From 3-1-20CM-4-69-9 sp963833655 (GTDB taxonomy: Bacteria > Actinomycetota > Thermoleophilia > Gaiellales > Gaiellaceae): a stretch of DNA of 64,000 nucleotides. The translations under genes and the position numbers were made by a program. Position 1 is the stretch's first letter. Each line of letters starts with the position of its first letter. Where the stretch lies: NCBI GenBank assembly GCA_963833655.1, contig CAWHYL010000004.1, positions 248,001 to 312,000 on the forward strand. Direction: 5' to 3'. Of the stretch, positions 50,131 through 56,833 are shown in pieces. A model generated the notes under the pieces. That model did no database searches. It had not been told where the DNA came from and was given only the letters and a program-made list of their open reading frames with translations.

Positions 50131-50490
50131 GTGAAAATACAACACGTGTTGTACGGAGAACGCATTCGCACGCTCGCTTTGTCGTTTCCGGAGACGTATG
50201 AAGATGCGCCGTGGGGACATCCGGTTTTCAAAGTTGGCGACAACAAGATGTTCGCGTCGATGTCGGACGGAGACGCGTGCGTATCTCTGACGGTGAAGCT
50301 GACGCCTGAAGAGCGGGAAATTGCGCTGCACATGCCCAACGTTGATGTCGCGCGATACGTCGGACGTTATGGATGGGTGACAGTGCAGGTGACTGACGAG
50401 GAGTCGCTCGAAAACGCGCTCGAATGGTTGCGCGAGAGCTATTGGCTCAAGGCGCCTGCGCGATTGCGGCCCGCAGTCGAAGAGACTTGA
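50131..50490 (+). CDS. MmcQ/YjbR family protein
   Basis: A 119-aa protein with the YjbR signature: ALSFPETYEDAPWGHPVFKV, then CVSLTVKLTPEEREIAL and ESYWLKAPARL. It has a CyaY-like fold, and DNA binding has been proposed for the family. GTG 50131 or GTG 50146 may be the start; the second lies within a 16-bp palindrome. Divergent from the CBS gene. Confidence 0.85.
   Translation: MKIQHVLYGERIRTLALSFPETYEDAPWGHPVFKVGDNKMFASMSDGDACVSLTVKLTPEEREIALHMPNVDVARYVGRYGWVTVQVTDEESLENALEWLRESYWLKAPARLRPAVEET
50138..50153. promoter_or_regulatory. 16-bp perfect palindrome over the yjbR start
   Basis: TACAACACGTGTTGTA is a perfect palindrome located at the likely GTG start (50146) and 69 bp from the divergent CBS-gene start. 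It looks like an operator for a dimeric regulator. Confidence 0.5.
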
Positions 50491-50966
50491 CAAGTCGCGA
50501 GCTGCGCGGCGAAAGAACCGCCATTCGTGCGGCGGACGAGCGCGACGCCGACCTTCTGGTCGCCTGGCACGACGACCCGGACGTCGCCCGCTACTGGGAT
50601 CACGAGCGCTTCACGCGGGAGGAGATGCTCGAACGACTGCGTCGCGACGAGGTGGAGTCGTTCGTCGTCGAGGCGGGCGAGGAGCCGGTCGGATACCTCC
50701 AGTTGTGGCGGGAAGGCGACGGCGGCGGCATCGACATGTTCCTCGTCCCGCACGCCCGCGGACGCGGTCTGGGTCCCGATGCGGCGCGGGCCGTGGCACG
50801 GCACCTGCGCGACGAGCGCGGCTGGCGGCAGGTGACCGTCGATCCGTACGTCTGGAACGTCGGCACAATCCGCGCGTGGCGCCGGGCCGGCTTCCGCGAC
50901 GTCGGCGAGCGCGAGCCCGACGAGCAGCACAGCGCGCGCTGGCTCCTGATGGAGTTCGTGGACTGA
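50487..50966 (+). CDS. GNAT acetyltransferase (AAC(6')-like)
   Basis: A 159-aa acetyltransferase: TAIRAADERDADLLVAWHDD, PDVARYWDHERFTREEM, the acetyl-CoA loop (MFLVPHARGRGLGPDAARAV) and VDPYVWNVGTIRAWRRAGF, the last being typical of the aminoglycoside 6'-acetyltransferase-like group. The substrate is not predicted. TTG 50487 overlaps the YjbR stop (TTGA). Confidence 0.85.
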   Translation: MTSRELRGERTAIRAADERDADLLVAWHDDPDVARYWDHERFTREEMLERLRRDEVESFVVEAGEEPVGYLQLWREGDGGGIDMFLVPHARGRGLGPDAARAVARHLRDERGWRQVTVDPYVWNVGTIRAWRRAGFRDVGEREPDEQHSARWLLMEFVD

Positions 50967-51086
50967 CTAGTCCGCTTCGGGCACGTCGTCAGCATCCGTG
51001 TCCTTCTCAGGGTCGGGGACGGGCGACTCGTCGATCTCGTCGTTGCGGTCATCTTCGCGCGGGTGTTCCATATCCTGGTTGCTCAT
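50967..51086 (-). CDS. Possible tiny acidic protein
   Basis: A 39-aa frame rich in Asp/Glu (DDRNDEIDESPVPDPEKDTD) from ATG 51086 to the stop at 50967. The ATG overlaps the thrS ATG on the other strand by two bases (CATG). Composition is unlike random GC-rich antisense, but there is no homology and no clear ribosome site. Confidence 0.3.
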   Translation of the reverse strand: MSNQDMEHPREDDRNDEIDESPVPDPEKDTDADDVPEAD

Positions 51087-52971
51087 GAAGGTCGTCCTTC
51101 CCGACAACTCCGAACTCGAACTTCCGGACGGCGCTACCGGCCTCGACGCGGCGCGCGCGATCGGGCCGAAGCTCGCGGAGCAGGCCGTGCTCGTCCGCTC
51201 GAACGGGAACGTGCAAGACCTGCGGCTACCGCTCCACGACCGGCAGCCGATCCAGATCCTGACGACGCGGGACAGGGACGATCCCGACGCGCTCTCCGTC
51301 CTCCGGCATTCGGCCGCTCACCTGCTCGCGGAAGCCGTGCAGCGTCTGCATCCCGGAGTGAAGCTCGCGATTGGCCCTCCGATCGAGAACGGCTTCTACT
51401 ACGACTTCGACTTCCCGGAGCCGATCGGCGAGGAGGATCTGCCGCGGATCGAAGCGGAGATCAACCGCGAGCTCGCCGAGGGCCGGACCTGGTCGCGCGA
51501 GGAGGTTGCGCCGGGCGACGCGCGGCAGCGCATCGAGCAGGAGCACGAGCCGTACAAGCTCGAGCTGCTCGAAGCGGCCGACGGCCCGATCTCCTTCTAC
51601 ACGCAGGGCGACTTCACCGATCTGTGCCGCGGGCCGCACCTCCAGGACTCGCGTCCGATCAAGGCGATCAAGCTGACCGGTGTGTCGGGCGCCTACTGGC
51701 GCGGCGACGAGCACAACAAGCAGCTGACGCGCATCTACGGCACCGCCTTCTACTCCCAGGCCGACCTCGACGAATACCTCACGCGGATCGAGGAGGCGAA
51801 GCGCCGCGACCACCGGCGGCTCGGTCCGCAGCTCGACCTCTTCCATTTCTCCGAGCGCTCGCCAGGATCGGCGCTGTGGCACCCGAAGGGGATGGTGCTG
51901 TTCCAGGTGATGGAGGACATCCGCCGGCGCGAGAATGCGAAACGCGGCTACTCGGAAGTGCGCACGCCGATCATCTACGACGCCGAGACGTTCTACATCT
52001 CGGGCCACTTTCCGAAGTACGAGGACCTGATGTTCAAGCTCGAGGTCGACACCGAGCAGTGGGCGATGAAGGCGATGAACTGCCCGGGCCACATGATCCT
52101 GTTCGGCTCGAGGCTGCGCAGCTACCGCGAGCTGCCCGTTCGCTACGCCGAGCCGACGCCGCTCCACCGCAACGAGCTGACCGGGACGCTCCACGGCCTG
52201 CTGCGCGTCCGCATGATCACGCAGGACGACGCCCACATCTTCTGCACGCAGGAGCAGATCCAGGACGAGATCGCCGGCGTCGTCGCGTACGCGCGCTACC
52301 TCTACGAGCTCTTCGGCATGTCGGCGAGCGCCGAGCTCTCGACGCGGCCCGACAACAAGCTCGGGACGGACGAGGAGTGGGACATGACGGAGGCGGCGCT
52401 CGAGGAAGCCCTCAAGCTGAATGACATCCCGTACGTCGTCGCGCCGGGCGAAGGCGCCTTCTACGGCCCCAAGATCGACCTCCACATGGAGGACGCGCTC
52501 GGCCGCCACTGGCAGATGGGAACGATCCAGCTCGACTCGCAGATGCCGTCGCGCTTCGGGCTCACGTACGTCGGGCCGGACAACCGTGAGCACCCGCTGT
52601 ACGTCATCCACCGCGCGCTCTACGGGTCGTTCGAGCGCTTCATCGGGATCCTGATCGAGCACTACGCGGGCGCCTTCCCGGTGTGGCTCGCCCCGGTGCA
52701 GATCCGGCTGATCCCCGTCGGCGAGAACCATCGCGCCGCCGTGAAAGCGCTGAAGGAGAAGCTCGCGGGGCTCCGCGTCGACATCGACGAGCGCGACGAG
52801 ACGGTCGGCAAGCGGATCCGGGACGCGGAGCTGGAGAAGATCCCGTACGTCGTGGTCTACGGGGACAAGGAGTCGGACGAGTCGCTCGCGGTGCGGAAGC
52901 GCGGCGGCGAGCAGATCACCCTTTCGCTGGCCGCGCTCGCTGCCGAGATTTCCGAGGTTGCTACTCTGTGA
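51085..52971 (+). CDS. thrS: Threonyl-tRNA synthetase
   Basis: A 628-aa class II synthetase: N-terminal TGS domain (residues 1-60), editing/SAD domain with HSAAHLLAEAVQRL (HxxxH), catalytic core with WHPKGMVLFQVMEDIRR (motif 1), the zinc Cys in MKAMNCPGHM, motif 2 (YAEPTPLHRNELTG) and motif 3 near HRALYGSFERFIGILIEHY, and the anticodon-binding end. TATCCT lies 8 nt before ATG 51085. Followed by the infC-rpmI-rplT group. Confidence 0.97.
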   Translation: MKVVLPDNSELELPDGATGLDAARAIGPKLAEQAVLVRSNGNVQDLRLPLHDRQPIQILTTRDRDDPDALSVLRHSAAHLLAEAVQRLHPGVKLAIGPPIENGFYYDFDFPEPIGEEDLPRIEAEINRELAEGRTWSREEVAPGDARQRIEQEHEPYKLELLEAADGPISFYTQGDFTDLCRGPHLQDSRPIKAIKLTGVSGAYWRGDEHNKQLTRIYGTAFYSQADLDEYLTRIEEAKRRDHRRLGPQLDLFHFSERSPGSALWHPKGMVLFQVMEDIRRRENAKRGYSEVRTPIIYDAETFYISGHFPKYEDLMFKLEVDTEQWAMKAMNCPGHMILFGSRLRSYRELPVRYAEPTPLHRNELTGTLHGLLRVRMITQDDAHIFCTQEQIQDEIAGVVAYARYLYELFGMSASAELSTRPDNKLGTDEEWDMTEAALEEALKLNDIPYVVAPGEGAFYGPKIDLHMEDALGRHWQMGTIQLDSQMPSRFGLTYVGPDNREHPLYVIHRALYGSFERFIGILIEHYAGAFPVWLAPVQIRLIPVGENHRAAVKALKEKLAGLRVDIDERDETVGKRIRDAELEKIPYVVVYGDKESDESLAVRKRGGEQITLSLAALAAEISEVATL

Positions 52972-52991
52972 GCCTGCAAGTAGGAGCGCCC

Positions 52992-53100
52992 ATGTTCCTC
53001 ACCTCGCGAGCTTGAGCTCAGCGGGGTTCAACCGAGTCGCAACGACGAGGATCCCGGGCCGCTGCTTGCAGCGGCTTTGTCGTTTACAGAAAGGATTGAA
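52992..53100 (+). promoter_or_regulatory. Leader of the infC-rpmI-rplT operon
   Basis: A possible 7-codon leader peptide (MFLTSRA, ATG 52992, behind AGGAG) is followed by nested stems AACGAC...GTCGTT with inner CCGCTG / CAGCGG (53041-53085). This fits an attenuator of the translation-factor operon. The structure is visible, the regulation is inferred. Confidence 0.45.
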
Positions 53101-53120
53101 GTCCGCTTGGTGATAGCTCT

Positions 53121-53729
53121 TTGAGGCCTAGGCGCACGGTCGAACCGCCGTCGAGGCCCGTCCCGCAGGCCCGGATCAACGACTACATCCGGGCGTCGCA
53201 GGTCAGGTTGATCGACGAGGACGGCGCGCAGCTCGGAATCAAGCCGACACGCGAGGCGATGCAGTACGCCTTCGACAAGGGGCTCGACCTGGTCGAGGTC
53301 GCGTCGCAGGCAGATCCGCCCGTCGCCCGCGTCATGGACTACGGGAAGTACCGCTACGAGCAGGAGCAGAAGGCGAAGCTCGCGCGGAAGCACCAGACCC
53401 AGATCAACATCAAGGAGATCAAGCTCAGACCGAAGATCGGCCAGCACGACTACGAGACGAAGAAGGGACACGTCGAGCGCTTCCTGAACCAGCGCGCCAA
53501 GGTCAAGGTGACGATCATGTTCAGGGGCCGCGAGATGACGCATCCCGAGCGCGGCCGCGACCTCCTGATGCGGCTCGCCGAAGACGTCAAGGAGATCGGG
53601 CAGATCGAGTCGCAACCGCTCCAGGACGGACGCAACATGGTGATGGTGCTGGGGCCGACGAAGAACGCAGGAGTGAAGAGGGAAGATGCCGAAGACCAAG
53701 ACATCGAGCAGCGCCAAGAAGCGGTTTAA
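53121..53729 (+). CDS. infC: Translation initiation factor IF-3
   Basis: A 202-aa protein: RINDYIRASQVRLIDEDGAQ, GLDLVEVASQADPPVARVMD, YGKYRYEQEQK, and the C-terminal domain VKVTIMFRGREMTHPERG. TTG 53121 is the only standard start between an in-frame TGA at 53097 and the conserved domain; atypical starts are known for infC. Its end overlaps rpmI by 44 nt. Confidence 0.95.
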   Translation: MRPRRTVEPPSRPVPQARINDYIRASQVRLIDEDGAQLGIKPTREAMQYAFDKGLDLVEVASQADPPVARVMDYGKYRYEQEQKAKLARKHQTQINIKEIKLRPKIGQHDYETKKGHVERFLNQRAKVKVTIMFRGREMTHPERGRDLLMRLAEDVKEIGQIESQPLQDGRNMVMVLGPTKNAGVKREDAEDQDIEQRQEAV

Positions 53730-53892
53730 GGTCACCGCCGGCGGCAAGCTGCTGCGCCGGCGGGCGCCGAAGAGCCACAACCTGACGAAGAAGACGTCGA
53801 AGCGGAAGCGGGGCTTCCGCAAGGACGAGCCGGTCGCCGTCGCCGACGTCCCGGCCGTGCGGGCGATGCTCGGCAAGAGGGGGCAGCGCTAG
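53686..53892 (+). CDS. rpmI: Ribosomal protein bL35
   Basis: 68 aa starting MPKTKTSSSAKKRFKVTAGG with RRAPKSHNLTKKTSKRKR, the normal bL35 sequence. It overlaps infC and touches rplT in the standard infC-rpmI-rplT order. Confidence 0.96.
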   Translation: MPKTKTSSSAKKRFKVTAGGKLLRRRAPKSHNLTKKTSKRKRGFRKDEPVAVADVPAVRAMLGKRGQR

Positions 53893-54251
53893 TGCCGCGG
53901 GTCAAGCGTTCCGTCGCGGCGCGCAAGAAGCGGCGCAAGGTCCTCGGGCAGGCGAAGGGCTACTGGGGGCTCAAGAAATCCTCGTACCGCTACGCAAAGG
54001 AGCAGGTCGACCACTCCCTCACCTACGCGTACCGCGACCGCAAGAACAAGAAGCGGACGTTCCGCCGCCTCTGGATCATGCGGATCAACGCCGCTGCGCG
54101 GGCGAACGGCCTTTCGTACAACCAGTTCATCGCCGGGCTGAAGAAGGCGGAGATCGACCTCGACCGCAAGGTCCTCGCCGACCTCGCCGTCGAGGATCCA
54201 CAGGCGTTCGGCGTCATCGCGGAACGCGCGAAGTCTGCTCTGCAGGCCTGA
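53892..54251 (+). CDS. rplT: Ribosomal protein bL20
   Basis: 119 aa with MPRVKRSVAARKKRRKVLGQ, AKGYWGLKKSSYRYAKEQV and RRLWIMRINAAARANGLSYN. GTG start. In other bacteria L20 represses this operon by binding the leader; whether it does so here is unknown. Confidence 0.97.
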   Translation: MPRVKRSVAARKKRRKVLGQAKGYWGLKKSSYRYAKEQVDHSLTYAYRDRKNKKRTFRRLWIMRINAAARANGLSYNQFIAGLKKAEIDLDRKVLADLAVEDPQAFGVIAERAKSALQA

Positions 54252-54916
54252 TTCGCTCCCGCGACAACGAGAAGCTCAAGCTCGTCCGCAAGCTGCACGA
54301 GCGGCGCTGGCGCGACAAGCTCGGGCTCTTCTTCGTCGAGGGTGAGGATCTCGTCGACGCGGGGCGCGCCGCCGGCTGGGAGCCGGTCGAGCTGCTCGTC
54401 GCCGGCGAGAACGTCGAGCCGGCGCTGCTGGCGGACGTGTCGACGCTGGGTCATCCGCCGCGCGTCGTCGGGGTCTTCCGGCGGCGCGAGGTGGCACGCA
54501 CCGCCGGCGTCGCATTGGCGCTCTGGCATGTGGCGGATCCGGGCAACGTCGGCACGCTGATCCGTTCGGCGGACGCGTTCGGCGCCGGGGTGATGCTGTC
54601 CGAGGGCTGCGCCGACCCGTTCGGGCCGAAGGCGCTGCGCGCGGGAATGGGCTCGACGTTCCGAGTCCCGCTGCTCCAGTTCGAGCTGCGCGACGCGGTC
54701 GCTCTGGTTGCCGACGGCGGAGAGCCGCTCGGCGGCCTCGATCGCTACGGCACGTTCGTGCTCGGGTCCGAACGCGACGGGCTGCCCGAAGAAGTACTCG
54801 CGCGCTGTCAGGCGCGGATGACGATTCCGGTGCGCGGCGTCGAGTCGCTGAACGTCGCGATGGCCGGGACGATCGCGTTGTACGAGCATGCTCGTGCGAA
54901 GGGGTCGCGCGGGTAG
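54248..54916 (+). CDS. TrmH/SpoU-family RNA 2'-O-methyltransferase
   Basis: A 222-aa SPOUT methyltransferase. The N-terminal substrate-binding domain reads NEKLKLVRKLHERRWRDKLG then LFFVEGEDLVDA, and the knotted domain holds DPGNVGTLIRSADAFGA, FVLGSERDGLPEE and VESLNVAMAGTIALYEH. No ATG/GTG/TTG lies between the end of rplT and the conserved N-terminus; the first is GTG 54437, inside the protein. CTG 54248 overlaps the rplT TGA as CTGA and fits the domain start. It follows the ribosomal protein genes, as often seen for this family. Confidence 0.9.
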   Translation: MIRSRDNEKLKLVRKLHERRWRDKLGLFFVEGEDLVDAGRAAGWEPVELLVAGENVEPALLADVSTLGHPPRVVGVFRRREVARTAGVALALWHVADPGNVGTLIRSADAFGAGVMLSEGCADPFGPKALRAGMGSTFRVPLLQFELRDAVALVADGGEPLGGLDRYGTFVLGSERDGLPEEVLARCQARMTIPVRGVESLNVAMAGTIALYEHARAKGSRG

Positions 54917-54919
54917 GAG

Positions 54920-54967
54920 GTCAAACCCGAACGGCTGGGGTCAGACCCCTTCGGAGTCAGACCCCCC
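54920..54967. repeat. REP-like palindrome, third locus
   Basis: GGTCAAACCCGAACGGCT followed by GGGGTCAGACCCC (54937-54949) and AGTCAGACCCCCC. It resembles the 32.4-kb locus (CAGACCCGAACGG) and includes the last codons and the stop of the convergent methyltransferase gene. Confidence 0.7.
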
Positions 54968-55666
54968 TGGTTTTCGCGCGATCCAGACCGAGTCGTCGCC
55001 CTGCCCGAGCGGCGTGCGGTCGAACCAGCCGTAGCACGCTTCGACGTCGAGCCCCGTCTCCTCGAGGAGGGCGCGCCACTCGCCCGGCGCGAGCCACGCG
55101 AGCGCCATCGTGGTCTCGCCCGCCCGGCCGCGCACCGTCAGCGTCAGCGTGCGCTGCAGCTTGTCCCAGTGCGCGAGCTCGTAGATACCGGGCTCGCGCT
55201 CGAGCCACCGGTCGTGCGTCAGCGCGATGTCGTCGGCGCCCGGCGTGAAGACGTCGAACACGAAGCGCCCGCCGGGCAGCAGCAGCTCGCGGACGGCTGC
55301 GAGCACGCGGCGCCGGTCGTCGTCCGTGTGCATGTGCAGGAGCGAGCGAAAGGGACAGATGACGAGCGGGACGCGCTCGTGCACGGGCGGCTCGCGCAGG
55401 TCGCCGAGGCGCAGGTCGACGTCGATCCCGGCGAGCGCCGCGCGCCGTGCGCACACGTCCAGCATCCCGCGCGACGAGTCGACGCCGATCACGCTGATCC
55501 CATCCGCGGCGATCGGGATCGCGACCCGACCGGTGCCGACGCCGAGCTCGACGACCGGCCCGCCCGAACGGCGCGCCTCCTCGAGGTAGAAGGCGACGTC
55601 CTCGACGACGCTGACGCTCCACGGGTCGTACAGCTCCGCGATCTCGTCGTACGGGCTCGAAGACAT
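54941..55666 (-). CDS. SAM-dependent methyltransferase
   Basis: A 241-aa class I methyltransferase: motif I VVELGVGTGRVAIPIA (residues about 38-53), VIGVDSSRGMLDVC, LRLGDLREPP and LLLPGGRFVFDVFTP. The substrate is unknown. The last ~8 residues (GSDSEGV) are encoded in the REP-like element, so the C-terminus may have been altered by it. Confidence 0.85.
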   Translation of the reverse strand: MSSSPYDEIAELYDPWSVSVVEDVAFYLEEARRSGGPVVELGVGTGRVAIPIAADGISVIGVDSSRGMLDVCARRAALAGIDVDLRLGDLREPPVHERVPLVICPFRSLLHMHTDDDRRRVLAAVRELLLPGGRFVFDVFTPGADDIALTHDRWLEREPGIYELAHWDKLQRTLTLTVRGRAGETTMALAWLAPGEWRALLEETGLDVEACYGWFDRTPLGQGDDSVWIARKPGGSDSEGV

Positions 55667-55672
55667 CGAGCT

Positions 55673-55744
55673 ATGGTTCCAGGAGGGTGTACACGCGCGC
55701 GACGTTCTCCTTTAGCCCGCCCCGGCTCGCCGGGGACGGGCGCT
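55673..55744 (+). promoter_or_regulatory. Possible pheST attenuator with leader peptide
   Basis: A 23-codon frame (ATG 55673) contains the closely spaced Phe codons TTC-TCC-TTT just before a strong hairpin (CCCG CCCCGG CTCG CCGGGG A CGGG, about 55713-55740). This layout fits Phe attenuation of pheST, but the Phe run is short and no T-run is seen. Confidence 0.35.
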
Positions 55745-55843
55745 AGCGCGCAGCCGATCCCTCTACGAGCCGGGGCGTCACAGCCCGTCGACCCCTGGAC
55801 CGAGAGGAAAACCGTGGAGAAACGATCCGTTACAGTCGCCGCC

Positions 55844-56833
55844 GTGGACGTCGAGGCCCTCGAGCGCGAGGCTCAAGGCGCGGTCGCGGCCGCGTCCACA
55901 CGAGCCGCGCTCGAGGACGCGCGCGTCCGCTACCTCGGGCGCAAGAGCGAGCTGAAGCAGGCGCTGCGCGGCGTCCGCGACCGCCACAGCGGGATGGCGC
56001 TGAACGCCGTACGCGAGCGCCTCGAGGCCGCGTTCGACGCTCGCGAGGCGGAGCTCGAGCGCGAGGAGCTCACGCGCCTGGACGAGTCGCTCGACGTCAC
56101 GCTGCCGGGGACGACCCTTCGGCGCGGCCGACTCCATCCGCTGACCCAGATCATCCGCGAGATCGAGGACATCTTCCTCGGCCTCGGCTACGAGATCGTC
56201 GACAGCCGCGAGGTCGAGACCGTCTGGCACAACTTCGATGCGCTCAACCAGCCGCTGACGCATCCGTCGAGATCCCACCGCGACACGTTCTACATCGACG
56301 ACGACACGCTCCTGCGGGCGCACACCTCGACCGGCCAGATCCGCGTCATGGAGTCGCGCAAGCCGCCGATCTACATCGCCTCGCTCGGCCGCGTCTACCG
56401 GCGTGACACGCCGAGCCCGCGCTCGACTCCGAACTTTCACCAGGTCGAGGCGCTGGCCGTCGACCGCGACATCACGCTCGCCGACCTGAAGGGCACGCTG
56501 CTGCACTTCTTCCACGAGATGTTCGGCGGCGACCGTGACGTTCGCATGCGCACGAGCTTCTTCCCGTTCACCGAGCCGTCGGTGGAGTTCGACGTCACGT
56601 GCTTCCTCTGCGGCGGCGACGGCTGCGTCTTCTGCAAGCACACCGGCTGGTTCGAGATGGGCGGCGCCGGCGTCGTCGACCCGGCCGTCTTCGAGAACGT
56701 CGGCATCGACCCGAACGAGTGGACCGGGTTTGCATGGGGCCTCGGCATCGACCGCATCGCCGCACAGCGTCATGCGATACCGGACATCCGCATGTTCTGG
56801 GAGAACGACCTCCGCGTCCTGAGGCAGTTCTGA
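55844..56833 (+). CDS. pheS: Phenylalanyl-tRNA synthetase alpha subunit
   Basis: A 329-aa subunit: an N-terminal coiled coil, then HPLTQIIREIEDIFLGLGYE, the catalytic Phe-site region HPSRSHRDTFYID, LLRAHTSTGQIRVM, RVYRRDTPSPRSTPNFHQVE, and GWFEMGGAGVVDPAVFENVG. GTG 55844 gives the usual VDVEALE start and is 7 nt behind TACAGT (55831-55836). GTG 55814, behind GAGAGGA, is an alternative ten codons earlier. Its stop overlaps pheT (TGATG). Confidence 0.95.
   Translation: MDVEALEREAQGAVAAASTRAALEDARVRYLGRKSELKQALRGVRDRHSGMALNAVRERLEAAFDAREAELEREELTRLDESLDVTLPGTTLRRGRLHPLTQIIREIEDIFLGLGYEIVDSREVETVWHNFDALNQPLTHPSRSHRDTFYIDDDTLLRAHTSTGQIRVMESRKPPIYIASLGRVYRRDTPSPRSTPNFHQVEALAVDRDITLADLKGTLLHFFHEMFGGDRDVRMRTSFFPFTEPSVEFDVTCFLCGGDGCVFCKHTGWFEMGGAGVVDPAVFENVGIDPNEWTGFAWGLGIDRIAAQRHAIPDIRMFWENDLRVLRQF

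Noticed and set aside
55667..55843. T-box riboswitch before pheST
   Set aside because: No T-box sequence or specifier-loop arrangement was found; only a hairpin and a short frame.
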